A stretch of DNA of 64,000 nucleotides from Zea mays. Lineage: Eukaryota; Streptophyta; Magnoliopsida; Poales; Poaceae. The position numbers and the translations under genes were made by a program. The stretch is from NCBI RefSeq assembly GCF_902167145.1, contig NC_050102.1, positions 558,001-622,000 on the forward strand. Direction: 5' to 3'. Position 1 is the stretch's first letter. Every line of letters begins with the position of its first letter. Of this stretch, positions 1-11,716 are shown piece by piece. Under the pieces are notes generated by a model, which saw only the letters and a program-made list of their open reading frames with translations, had not been told where the DNA came from and did not search any database.

Positions 1-131
1 CCGATATAATACATACCAAATTTGTGCTATAATTCAATGCAAAACTGCCTCTTACCCCCCTAAAACTCCTTACATTTGGGTACACTTTTCGAATGCTTGA
101 ATGCACTAGATTACAGGACCGAGGGAGTAAA
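1..131. mobile_element. Possible Stowaway-like MITE end, cut by window edge
   Basis: The stretch ends in ACCGAGGGAGTA, which resembles the GGAGGGAG-TA terminus of grass Stowaway MITEs. The other terminus would lie outside the window, so neither inverted repeat nor TA duplication can be confirmed. Confidence 0.3.
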
Positions 132-2800
132 TCATTATTATACTCTGTAGAGTATGTCATTTTACCTAGTAGTTTCTTTCATTATGAATGTCTGAGTAAT
201 GGCTATGTGGCTGTTGATGAAAGGTGCTTCATTGCTTGAATTCAATATTGGAAGGCTATCTTTATTCATAGTAGGTGCTTGTGGAACTGTTAGTATTTTT
301 ACCATTTTCTATGAATTTTGCTTGCAGATTTCATGTGAAGTAGCCTCATCCACATATATTGTCTTATTTGAATGAAGTTCCACTCAAAAAACAATACTGT
401 TTCGTCAGTCAGGGTACATATTGGAACACTATTTCGTGTATATTCCAAGTTACTCTGTAAATTACAAAGCCGCGGCCAAAATCATTTATAAGTTTGTTGT
501 AAGTTCTATAGGCATATAAACAATACTGAAATGTATTCGGTACTGGTTAATTGAATCTTCTCAAATGCTTTCTATGACCTGATAAATGCAGGCTGTTGTG
601 CTTTTCTGACCGAGCTTGTGGCAAGATTCTGAACGACCTACTGTCTGTTGCTGCTGGTGCTTCCATATGTTCCTCTGACGTTCAGATATTGAGTAAAGGA
701 GGATGACAGACACCCTCATTGTTAAGTTATTCCCTTAATTTTATGTGTACAACGGTACAAAAAAATCTAGATTAGGGGTCCGACGTCCCCCTAACATTAT
801 TATATTTAAGAAGATGGGCCCACCGAAACCTGCCAGGGCCAGACGTCACCCAAGGGATGCCACACAGCCTCATTGGTATTTTTCTACACGATATTTAGTT
901 CTAGTAACATTTAGTTTGTGCCTATAATATTGCTGCACATGCATTATATTCTAGGCTAATTTGTATTTGCAAATAGAGGGATCAGTATGGGCTTTCAATC
1001 TACTTCTTTGTCAGTTTTTCCTGTTTGAGAAAGTATTCAAGACAAGTTCGAATTCTATATAGACAGGCAGATAATAGTTATGGAAAAGCTTTCGGTATTA
1101 GGTACAACTAGACTTGTTTTGGTATGGGTGTACCAACATATCATTTTTTTAGAGAGAGAGGTGGACCAAATGAATCAACTACAAGTAGGAATCAACATGA
1201 TTAACATGTTTCAGACTGACAGGGAGAAGAAGTCTTTTAACTTTATTGACGTTTTCCAAGACCTGCCTGGCCAATTAAGCCTCTTAATAAGGCTGTGTCA
1301 ATTGATCCCTATCAGCTTATGTAATGCCAGAAGAAAAGACAAGAGGCTCTCAAAGGAAGAGAGCACTATATTATATAGTCAACCAACCATCACAACTCAC
1401 CTAACATATGTGTGCCTTTACCAATAAAAGTTGAGTAGGCAATGCAACATGGGTGTATTCAGAACAATACCTACTATATATGTATATGTACTACTTGTCT
1501 TGTGCATTAGTAGTATTCAGTGCTAGTGATGCAATTGATGTAGACTATTGGCCTTAACAAACAATTGTGATGGCAAACAAATATACAAGGAACCTGCAAT
1601 ATATTAATGTGTTGACTTGTTGCAAGATTGATTCAGAACCCAGCTAACTTTTTTTCTTGAAGTTTAACCAGCCAGCTCCAACTTTACAGATAATCAATTA
1701 TATAGTTAACTCATTATTACCTGATTCACCTCTTTCCCAAGTGGCATAGGATCTGCAGGCGCCAACTGATTTCATAGAACCCCCCCCCCCCCCCCCCAAG
1801 GTTATGGAACAGGAGGCCTTGAAACACAGGTATACTGGTAGCTTGTCAATGATTACTTTGTTGAGACTTGTTAGCATTGCCAGTTATCAACTACCCATCA
1901 ATCTTTGTTTTTCTGTATACTATACTGTTAATTTTCTGTAGAAGACGTCCTCTGCACTTGTGAGAATGGATGTCATCTTCAATTTAATAGAAAAGTCAAA
2001 GGTCTCAAGGCAGCTCATGCCCAGGCAGTGAGAAGGGACCAACAGGGACCCAATTGCCTTCCCGCTCAGCCAAGCTTTTATTGGCACCACTTCTAGGCTC
2101 TGATCTCTTGTATTCTCTGCTTCTTCTACAGGTCCATCATATTCTTGTTTCAGGTCTGATTAAACCCTGATATGCTACAATCCAACCTTGTCTAGCATAT
2201 ATTTTGTGTGTCTCATACTCGATTTTTTTCTTATGTCATAAGGTCCAAATCGCCGTCTTTGTTTGTTCTTGCAGTAATTTCTTCTCCTTTTTCAGTTCAC
2301 CTTTTTTTGTGAATAAAAAGAACCTCAAATTCATAGATCACAAGATGTTCATTGATTTTCCTAAAAGATGATCAATCTGCTCTTTTCACTTTGAACTTTT
2401 AAATTTTGGGAGTGAATTTGTTCTGCTTGTCTTCTGATGGCTGAGTCATAAACCTGCAGCCCCAGGTCTTCAGCTTCAAAGCTTCACTCTCCAGACTTAA
2501 GGAGTTGCTTTCAGGATGTTGCCTCTTGAAAATGAGATTGACCACTGAAGTTGCTTGATTTTATTCTTGCAAGGAGGTTAAGTGAGGGGAATTAAGGAGA
2601 ATTAGGAGAGTTATGGGAGTTGTGCTTCTGGGTTTCTTGGGCCAGCTAATCGAACGGCGAGCTTCTCTGCGGTGGAAGCAAGCGGGGAGAGCATCTTACC
2701 GCTGCAGCTAGAGCCTCCTGAACTGTATTACTTCCTGCTAACTGTATACATAATTCTCCTAGTTTATTCATGTACCTTTATGCATGAAATTTTAGCTGGG
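132..2800. other. Upstream region of the bHLH gene, no coding sequence recognised
   Basis: I find no protein I recognise in these 2.7 kb. Several intron-like boundaries occur (a TTGCAG near 328, a GCAG near 592), so the 5' UTR of the downstream bHLH gene or the 3' end of a neighbour may pass through here, but no frame stays open convincingly. A homopolymer of 18 C residues lies at 1780-1797. The purine-rich stretch around 2575-2640, just before the bHLH start, is a plausible 5' UTR. A 115-codon ORF at 1080-1427 has no recognisable features and is probably chance. Confidence 0.4.
1780..1797. repeat. Poly-C tract (18 C)
   Basis: Uninterrupted run of 18 cytosines in the upstream region of the bHLH gene. 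Length is likely to vary between alleles and may be a sequencing soft spot. Confidence 0.9.
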
Positions 2801-5800
2801 ATGAGCACACATATCATACAATTGTTACAAGGCCTGTGTTCTGATGGTTTATGGAGGTATGGTGTCTTCTGGTCATTCAAAAGTGAGACGAATGGGTGGT
2901 AAGTCTATTTTTTGTTTATGTGTCACAACACTATTGAACTAGTATTCATGAAAATTCAAAGAAAATAAAGTAACTTCGATTCTTATATCAAGCCAAAGAG
3001 TAACTAGTGTCCAGCATACGATCTTCAAGTATGCTCAAGTACTTTCCACAACATAGTCATTGTTTTAACTAGAACTGCCATGGTTGAAACTGAATGAGAA
3101 CATTAGCCAGAAGTCTATACTAGAAGTTGGCATGGATGAGCACAAACTTAGTATTGAGAAATTGCTCTTTGTTCAACAAAGTTTGTTGTATATCTTCATC
3201 TCACACTTTTATAAATGGTAAATATGTTTCGTAGGATCTTGACTTGGGGTGATGGATATGTCAATAAAATGATAGAAGACTGGCAAATGGGAGATCTATC
3301 TGCTAGCCCCACTGTTCGTAAGAATCAGACAATACCTTCTTCGTGGTGCAAGAAAAGCTATCCATTTTGCCCCATTGAGGCAGCACTGATGAGAATGCCT
3401 AGCCATTTGTACCCTCTTGGAGAAGGGTAAGCATGCTTGCATACTACCAAGTTTCTTTCAGTTAATGTTGAATGCACACGTTTGTGACTAATTATATTTG
3501 TCCAAGTTCTGCGGTTACTGTATGTAACATTTCCAAGTTCCAACTTTGTTAGGATTATTGGTAAAGTAGCACTTACAGGACAACATTGCTGGATTTCTGC
3601 CAATGAGCTTTGTTCAACAGCTATGCATAAGGTGAATTGATTTACAGTTAGCTGTCCATAACTATTTTACAGTTATGTATGCATAGCACATGATGTGGTT
3701 TCATCACTTATCTTTTCAGTACCAAGAAGACTGGCAGCTGCAGTTTGCAGCGGGAATCAAGGTAACCGACACAGACTTATATTCTTCAGTCAACATAGAC
3801 AATTATGCCTGTATTTGCTGGGGCATCCTTTAGTGCTTTTATTTTCTTAAGAGAAACCTGTTTTTTTTCTTTTGTTATCTAATTTTTTTACCACAATAAG
3901 TGCTTCTGACGTCCTCTGTGACAAGAGGGTGACACAAAAGCTTAAAGGTGAATTCTGTAGGACAGTGATTCGTCCAACGATGTTATTCAGTGCTGAATGT
4001 TGGCTAACAAAAAGACGACATGTTCTTCAACTGAGTGTAGTAGAGATACATATGTTGTGTTAGTTTTGTGGGCACACAAGAAGGAATAGAGTCCGAAACG
4101 AAGATATTCAGGTGTCACACCCGGATTTAAGGGATAAAGCCGGGTGCGTCTCATATGTGCGCCAAAGAAGAACATCACATATAATGACAAAGTGTATAGA
4201 GATAAATGTTAAAAGTATCATTATTACATAGCGGAATTCTTACAAAAATAAATGATAACAATAAAACGAACTAAATAATTATTCCTTGGCGTCATCAAGC
4301 TGACTGGAAGACGCCACTTAGATAAGTTCATACTCCTCGTTGTAGGGCTTCTCTCGGATCACCTGCTCTTCACCTGTGGAGGGTTTATATATCGCAAGAG
4401 TGAGCTCACAAAAAATCATAGCTCAACAAATTGTGGGGAATAATGTGCATGAACTCACCAAAGGTAGGAGTTCATGTGAAGTGTAAGGCTGATCAATAAA
4501 TAATGGTTAAAGCTGAGCATTGCTTTTAATGAGTTGGTCAAATTTTATTAGTCGTTATTAAATGTAAGTAAATACCAAACCAGAGTAATAATAGATCAAA
4601 TTAATAATAAACCACAATGCGATGCAAATGACAAACTGAATTTAATTCCATAAGTTACTCATGTGAGGGTCCGAGTTGCTCATGACCGTGGGCACGACTG
4701 ATATATTAGTTTTACACTCTGCAGAGGCTGCGCATCTTTACCACAAGTCATGTTACCCATCTGCCAAGGGGTCATGAATCCCATACACCTCTACCAAGGA
4801 AGCGAGGCAGGGTAACACTACGAGCTCTTTACAAAGTTTCACTAGCTTCAGAAAACCCGCAACAGTTTCTAGGAAGGCAATGCAGGGATCCCCCGTCTGA
4901 CCGCCATCGCAGCAAAATCAACTCGAGAACCTCCCTACACCAACCACTCCCCTACTGCCCTTGCCCCTTTCGGGTAAGGTAGTCATCCACTAGCTTTCCT
5001 AATTAGTTAGCCAAGAGCGTCCCATACCACCCTTGTGGTAGCACTGTTTTCCCGGGTGGTTCTCCATGTTCCAATTAACATAATGATCTTACCATGAACA
5101 GTAAATAACAAATTGATAATAAAAACATGATCATGAATAATGTGTATCTCAATACTCAAAACCACGTAAAGCAATAGCAGGTACTACCCAAAAGTTCAGT
5201 GGTAAACAAGGTATAAAGATAACCAAACCGGGGTGACCTATTGGGTCCCATCAAAATTAATCTATGCAGATCATAATGATTAATAGGAACATTATTGGGT
5301 AAATAGAAGTGATCAAGGGCACAACTTGCCTTCAACGAGCTCCTGCCCAGCAATTTCCTCCTGTTGAACACCTGGGTCCTCGGTCACTTGCTCGTCTACT
5401 CACAACAATACAAACAAACACGGTATAGGAGAAATTAACATCACACCAAACAGCAGAGCAGAATGCATGATAATATTCTACGTGGCGTAATGAGATCGTA
5501 AGAACAAGAATCACTAAATTCGGAGTTACGATTATCGAGTTATGATTTTCTGAAATTATTAAGTGATTGCTATATATTAAACCAAATGAATAAATTTGAT
5601 CTATGTTTCATGACTAAACAGAGTTACCAGGTGATAGACAATATTAATACAAAATTATTGCAACTGGAATGGATTAAAAAGGATTCAAGATGAATTTTCT
5701 ATGAATTATGATTCTGGAATTATTTTAGTACAAGAAAGGTAATTTCTATATTATTTTTCCCAATTTTCCTCGGTCACTGGACTGGGCGCACTATTATACT

Positions 5801-7127
5801 AAAGCTCAGGGTCATTTTATAAAAATCAGGGCCATTCTGCAATGGTTTTAACCCTAACCCGGACTGCGGGTTGATTCCTATAAAGTTCAGGGGTTCATAT
5901 GAAAATTTGTATTCGCGAAGGGGTACGGGTTTATATGCGTCGCCCGATCAAGATCCTACGGCTCCGATTCAATCACCCGAGGGGGTACGCTTGATCTAAC
6001 CTTGATCGCACATTGGCCGATCTACGGCCAAGATCCAATGGCCCGAATCGGAAGTACTCGACTTAATCACATCCGTCTATTTAGATCGAACGACCCACAC
6101 CCATCTCCCACCTTCGGACGCCGACACGGCAGCGACGCGCAACCGTCGAGCGACCACGCCGGCGAGCACGCGGCTCCCTGACCCAGCGCCCCAACTGTAC
6201 CGCCACCACAAGTAACGCGACGCGAAGTTTATAACAAACTAGGGTATGGCGTCTTACCGGGGTTGCGGGGGTGCCCAAACTGGTCCACGGGGTGGGAAAG
6301 CTCCGCGCTGCCACCCAATTCCGGTGAAGAATCTCCACCAGACCACGACGTTCCGTGCCAAATCGAGGGTTGATATGCTTTCCTATCGCGCTCGCGAAGC
6401 TCCCAAACCTCCACCCGGACTGCAAGCGGTCGTGTAAGCACCCGATGGCGGCGGCCACTACTCCCTTACCGCCTATGCGTTGGTAATGGCGTTTTGCCCA
6501 GGTAGAGCCAGGCCCTCCCGGCTTGCACATATATATCCCCGGAAGAACCAGGCCACATGATTTAACAACCCCGCGCGATGCTACGATCGGGTCAGATGGC
6601 GAGATTCGTGGGCGCGACATATGCGCAGGGCGGCCACAAATCCGCAGGTGGTTCGGCCATGGGTGAGAAGATAAGGCTGATCGAGTGGTCCCACGCGTCA
6701 GTGACTTGTCGTGAACCTGGCAACACGGGCCCGCAAGTCAGCGTGTGAATAAGTCCCAGTCGGGCCACACATAGGGGAAAAGGGCCGGCGGGGAAAGTGT
6801 TGAAGCTGGGCCGTGAGGGGGAGTGGGGAAAAAACGGCCCAGGTGTAGTTTTGTTCCTTTTCTTTTCGTTCTTCCTTTTTTTCCTCTTGATTTCTTTTCT
6901 TTTTATTTTTAACTTTCAAATTTGAATTCAAATTTTATTGTGAATCTTTCACTTAGATGAAATGTCTACATCAACTACCAAGGGAAATGATATCTTTATT
7001 TATATATGAATTCTCCTTCATGTTGTATATTATTGCCCCTTTTTCCTCTCTTTTCTTTCTATGCCATTTCCATTTTTAAATCCTAATTTCAATTAGGTGT
7101 TAATCCAAATTTCAATATTTTTATATT

Positions 7128-7165
<38 letters not shown>

Positions 7166-10100
7166 ATGCACAACAAACAAACTCCAACATGATGCATGTT
7201 TTATTAGAGAATTATTCACTTTAAATATGTTCCCTAATAATTCTCATGAATAAAAAAACAATACACATAAAGGTTCATCCTTCTTTTATATCCCAAAAGT
7301 TGGGTATTACATCAGGATAGGGTCGGGGTGGCACCAATTGAGGGAAAATTGATTCAACATCGTCTGAGATGGTTTGGACATGCCCAAAGGAGACCTCTCG
7401 AGCCGGTGCATAGAGGGGTTTTAGAACAGGTTGATAATGTAAAAAAGGTAGAGGTCGACCTAAAATTACTTGGGACGAGACACTGAGACATCTTAAGGAG
7501 CGGAATATCTTTAAGGAATTAGCTAAGGATAGGTGCGCTTGGAAACTAGCAATCAACGTGCCTAAACCAAGATCTTTGTCTCTTTCTGTTTACCTTTAAC
7601 TATACTGTCTGTCTTTTACCCTTTCGGTGTTTTTTCCTATCCTTGTTTCTTGTGGGTTTCATCTTTGGCCTAGCCCAACTTGCTTGGGACAAAATGCTAT
7701 GTTGTTGTTGTTGTAAAGGCTTCCCCGACTGTTTTCAGTCAAAAAGATTATTTCCTGTATTAAACAGATGCAAGGCAAACATCCTGCTTGACTAAGCTGA
7801 TGGTCATTGTTTCTTACCTGTAGACGGTTCTGCTTGTACCAGTGGTTCCTCACGGGGTTCTTCAGCTGGGCTCTTTAGATACGGTATGCTCAACTTGATT
7901 AATGTTTTTTTTGACATGATTAGTTTTTGCTAGCCAACGTGTTGTCTCATTACATTGTCCTGCTCCCATCAAATGTGGAATAGCATAACTTTAGAGAGCC
8001 TGAATCATTGCATTGCTGCATAATTGTTATGTTTACTTCATAATAATGTTTTTTTTTTCAAATTCCCTTCAGGTTTTCGAAAGTGCAGTGTTGGTGGCAC
8101 TCATAAAGGACATGTTTCATAAGATTTGTGATGCTTCGGTTTCTCATGCTTCTTTATCCACTGGGTCTGCCTACTCAAATAATTTGAGTCTACCAACTGC
8201 AACCCTATCAATCAATCATCCAGATGTTAACTTGATATATAGTTCTGCTCAGATCGTGAATGCTGATCACCACAGTTTAACACATCCCTTCAGTACATCG
8301 GAAATTCCAATACTAGAAGACATCACTATAGGTTCTTACAGAACTATTCCAACAGGTTGGCCTAATGGACTGTTGGGCGATAATGGCACCATTGGGCATG
8401 AATATTTTGAAGGCTTTTCTCTGACAGATATGGCACATTGGAACCAAGAGAATACTCATGGCAGCACTATTGTTGTAAATGATGGTGCAATGCTTTCGAA
8501 TACTTCAATTCATTCAGAGTTTCACGGAGATGTCATGGTAATGTCCAGGGAAGAACATGAGCTCTTCACGTGGCGTTGTAGGCTGAAACAAGAACCTACA
8601 AGCCCTGCTCTCCCTCAACTGAATGACAACAGTGCTGATCTTTATGTGCAGCTTGAAACCAACAATTATGCGGAATTGTTACTAGACACAATAATCTACC
8701 AGACTGGTCATACATCAAACATTGAATCTGCTCCCTCAGCTGAGTCTCCAATTTCATGCAAAACACAAGTTAAAAAAGATCATTCATTGAGGGTCGATGA
8801 ATCGCCAATTTCTGATATCCCAGGTCGTCAAGACCTTTCACCTATATCCATAAATGAAGGGTTTATAAGTTGTGCAATGACTGATGGACGTGTGGAAATC
8901 AACAAGACCATACCTGAAGAATGCTTAGTTGAAAATACGCACAGGATAAATTCAGCTGAAATCAAAAGAAGATGCAGAAAAGTTGAGCTCCAGAGACCAA
9001 GACCAAGGGACAGGCAATTAATTCAAGATAGGATGAAGGGGTTGAGGGAGCTTATTCCAAATGCATCAAAGGTTCAGTTCCTAACATTTTTTGTTTGGAG
9101 CCTCCTTAAAGTTATGTTTGTTTGGCAAAAATCAAGGGGCAAGTGTTGATTACATCTTGTTTGATAAACAGTGCAGCATTGATGCTCTACTGGACAAAAC
9201 CATAGCATACATGCTGTTCCTGCAAAGTGTATCCGAGAAAGCTGAGAAGGTAAGCTTTTTTTGGATTTAATTATAACAGTTAAGAAAGCAGTATTTGATA
9301 GACGAGTCAGAAAATCCATGTGATATTTGTGCAGACCTCACCAGCTTTATCTTCATACAACATTGGTTGTACGGCTATCTTACTTTTTCAAATTCAACAT
9401 TTATCTACTTTACTGCCTATAGAAACCTGGCTAGGATTATGTAACAGAAATAAATGAATATGTTTAGCCTTTTATGAGGTTTTATTACAATTAACTATTC
9501 AATCTTCTGCTGGTAAGCGGAGGTGTCCCATGCCTTATTTCTGCTTTGCCGTGACGCTGAGACAGATTCAGAATACATTGGAAGACAAGGAATCCCACGA
9601 TGAGACAAAGAAGCAACTTGAAAGGTGCCCACTAAGAGTGGAAGAGCTTAACCAGCCTGGCCATCTTCTCATCGAGGTAAGTAATGGAACTGGCATGCTG
9701 CATGCCATTGTTTTTAAGGCGTCGTCTAGACGTCCAGGCGGTGAGCCAACGCCTAGAAATCCTAGGTGCCTTGCTCACGTAGGCGCCGTCTAGACGTCCA
9801 GGCGGCGGTCCAACGCCTTGTCTCGCATTACGCTTTAAAATCACTGCTGCATGCATCCGTTTTGTAGCTGCATGATTCAAGGTCGTTTCGTGATTCGTTA
9901 TTTGCTTGCTTCATCCTCATCCAGATGTTGTGCGAGGACTATGAAGTCTTTCTTGAGATGGCACACGTGCTGAAGGGTCTTAAGGTGAGCATACTGAAAG
10001 GAGTGCTGGAGTATCGTTCCGACAAGTTTTGTGCTCGCTTTGTCATCGAGGTACGTGAAATCAACCTTTCGTTTTGAACCCATTATCAAAGATCCAGTGC

Positions 10101-10197
10101 ATCAAGATCTGTTTTATTGTATCTCAAGCAGGGTTCGGATGGTTTCAACCAGATGCAGATTCTGTGCCCGCTGATGCATCTCCTGCGCAGGAGATGA
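2801..10197 (+). CDS. LONESOME HIGHWAY/EMB1444-like bHLH transcription factor, ten exons, apparently intact
   Basis: Exons: 2801-2898, 3235-3426, 3553-3631, 3720-3761, 7824-7883, 8073-9071, 9172-9249, 9566-9676, 9925-10050, 10132-10197. They total 1851 nt (617 codons with the stop). All introns are GT-AG, phases agree throughout and no internal stop occurs. The N-terminus has a bHLH-MYC_N-type domain (LCSDGLWRYGVFW, then WGDGYV, then VLLVPVVPHGVLQLGSL). The C-terminal part has the LHW-type bHLH, with basic stretch RPRPRDRQLIQDRMK split by an intron before CSIDALLDKTIAYMLFLQSV, followed by an ACT-like tail (CPLRVEELNQPGHLLIE, HVLKGLKVSILKGVLE). LHW-family proteins dimerise with other bHLHs to control vascular cell number, and EMB1444 members affect plastid and embryo development. 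Which branch this one belongs to is not settled here. The start at 2801 puts MSTHIIQLLQ directly before the domain; an upstream in-frame GTG at 2672 was not preferred. Intron 4 is 4.06 kb because of nested TEs. The acceptor of exon 8 is the least certain. Confidence 0.85.
4113..7311 (-). mobile_element. Solo LTR (3.2 kb) of a Gypsy-like superfamily, inserted in the LINE
   Basis: The segment runs from TGTCACACCCGG to GGGTATTACA and is flanked by the 5-bp duplication TCAGG (4108-4112 and 7312-7316). Read on the minus strand it starts TGTAATACCCAA and ends CCGGGTGTGACA, the same termini as the long LTRs at 39828-43456, whose PBS fixes that orientation. No internal domain or second LTR is present, so it is a solo LTR left by LTR-LTR recombination. 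It contains GC-rich sequence around 6080-6760 and AT-rich sequence with an ATT microsatellite. ORFs within it (for example 6081-6620) have no homologous content and are unlikely to be genes. Confidence 0.9.
7132..7164. repeat. (TTA)n microsatellite
   Basis: About eleven TTA/ATT units inside the solo LTR. Confidence 0.9.
9711..9840. mobile_element. Small MITE-like repeat in intron 8 of the bHLH gene
   Basis: A 130-bp GC-rich insert bounded by TTTTTAAGGCGTCG on the left and CGCATTACGCTTTAAAA on the right; these are imperfect inverted repeats. It contains two copies of GTCTAGACGTCCAGGCGG about 65 bp apart. Repeats with this AAGGCG and TAGACG composition are widespread in grasses. No clear target duplication was identified. 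Confidence 0.5.
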
Positions 10198-10380
10198 AGT
10201 TTGTGTGTCGTTGAAATGTTACCGAGACTCTTCTTACTCTCTGTTTGCTTTGGCATAAATGTACAGCAAAATAATGGATGGATGCATTTTTTTTAGATCC
10301 CAGCGAGACTGGAATGTTGCTATATATATATCCATATTCAATCGTGAACAGCAAACAATTCAATCGTGATTCAGCTTCAT
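10198..10380 (+). other. Probable 3' UTR of the bHLH gene
   Basis: This follows the TGA at 10195-10197. It is AT-rich with no ORF, and contains AATAAT near 10270, a possible weak polyadenylation signal. The extent is a guess. Confidence 0.4.
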
Positions 10381-10400
10381 GTCTTTAGCACCACTTCATA

Positions 10401-10461
10401 CACAGACCATCAAACTAAGGAACATCATATACACAGACCATCAAACTAAGGAACATCATAA
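10401..10461. repeat. 31-bp direct duplication
   Basis: The word beginning CACAGACCATCAAACTAAGG occurs twice with a 31-bp period (10401 and 10432). It looks like replication slippage just downstream of the bHLH gene. Confidence 0.8.
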
Positions 10462-10548
10462 AATTAAGGCTATGAGTTTCCCCCTAAACTTACTACCTCA
10501 AAGATCTGTGCATCCGAAGCAGATTGTCGTCGGTTCATGACACCAAGG

Positions 10549-11049
10549 GACTGTTTGTTTTGGTTTTTTCTGACAATTTTTTCTGAGAATCCGGCTGTAC
10601 TCTGTGAGAAGAATCTAAGTATCGTAAATATTACGTGCGGAGAAAGATGCACAGGTCTATAGGGTTTAGGATCTAGGAAGTGACGGATTCTTCCTACTGC
10701 GACGGTTCGACCAATTGTATGTTCACGTTGATTTTGGATGATTTCACTAAAGTGGTTCTCATAGAAACAGATTAAAAGCTAGGCGTTTGGCAGTTCGCAA
10801 TAGCTTCTGGTGATGGCTCCCCCGTGATTCTCATAGAAGCAGGTTAAAGATCGACTCATAGAAGCAGGTTAAAGATTGACGGCTTGACGCGCGCCCCCCT
10901 ACGTGGCTCCGTCCGACACGTGGCTCCCTCGTGCCTGCCCAACAAAGCGGACCGAGCCAGCTTGCCCAACCGACCGACAGAGCCGCCCCCGTGCCTGCCT
11001 AGCCGGTCGACCGAGTCGCCCCCGCACCCAAGAGTCGTGCCGAGCCATC
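10549..11049. other. Unassigned intergenic stretch with MITE-like pieces
   Basis: It begins with GGGACTGTTTGTTTTGG, a start seen in many grass MITEs, but no matching terminus was found. A short duplicated segment (CATAGAAGCAGGTTAAAGAT) occurs at about 10838 and 10858. A GC-rich block at 10880-11050 lacks any recognisable gene. Confidence 0.3.
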
Positions 11050-11716
11050 TCACCTAAATTGACTTAATGTTTAAATGATTTAATGTAGCCTAAAATGACT
11101 TAAACGTTACTTAGACATGGGGATGACTTAAAGCTATATAGAATGACTTAAATGTTGTTTGTACGCTAGAATAACTTGATATTTTCTGGAATGACTGAAC
11201 CAATAACATAATAAATGTATGAGAAAACCAAGGAAAAAATGGTTGAAACAATAATAACTTAATGCTTTCTGAAAAATGACTTAATATTTATGTCACTTAT
11301 ACTTTGGAATGACCTAAAATTACCTAGAACTTAAATGTTGTCTGGATGCTAGAATGACTTAATATTTTCTGAAATGACTTAATATTTTCTGGAATGACTG
11401 AACCAATGACATAAGAAATGTATGGGGAAACCCAGAAAAAATGGCTGAAAACAATAATAACTTAATGTTTTCTAAAAAATGATTTAATATTTATGTTACC
11501 TAGACTTTGGAATGACTTAAACCTACATAAAATGACTTAAATATTGTCTGGACACTATAATGACTTAATATTTTCTGTAATAATTGAACCAATAACATAA
11601 GAAATATCCGAGAAAACCCACAAAAATGACTGAAAACAATAACTAACTTAATGTTTTCTGAAAAATGATTTAATATTTTCTGGAATGATTTAATGTTGAT
11701 TAGAATGACTTAATAT
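11050..11716. repeat. AT-rich tandem array built on AATGACTTAA words
   Basis: Roughly three degenerate units of about 185-205 bp, with anchors GGAATGACTGAACC at 11188 and 11391 and a diverged copy near 11577. Within the units the word AATGACTTAA or close variants recurs many times. The array ends at the TA tract where element A begins. Confidence 0.7.

Larger units (their letters stand above)
3895..7718 (+). mobile_element. 5'-truncated LINE in intron 4 of the bHLH gene, split by a solo LTR
   Basis: The left part (about 3895-4112) translates to the C-terminal reverse-transcriptase region of a plant LINE (KLKGEFCRTVIRPTMLFSAE, then CWLTKRRHV). The right part (7312-7718) continues it as RVGVAPIEGKLIQHRLRWFG through WDETLRHL to KLAINVPKP. 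It ends in the typical LINE tail, AGCCCAACTTGCTTGGGAC followed by GTTGTTGTTGTTG. Removing the inserted LTR and one TSD copy restores the frame exactly across the junction. Only the last few hundred bases of the element are present, so it was never mobile in this copy. It lies in the same orientation as the host gene. No LINE target-site duplication was found. Confidence 0.85.

Noticed and set aside
1080..1427. 115-codon ORF as a gene
   Set aside because: No recognisable domain, codon bias or splice context; likely chance in AT-rich DNA.
6081..6620. 179-codon minus-strand ORF
   Set aside because: It lies within the GC-rich block of a solo LTR, is rich in Arg and has no domain; overlapping frames are equally open.
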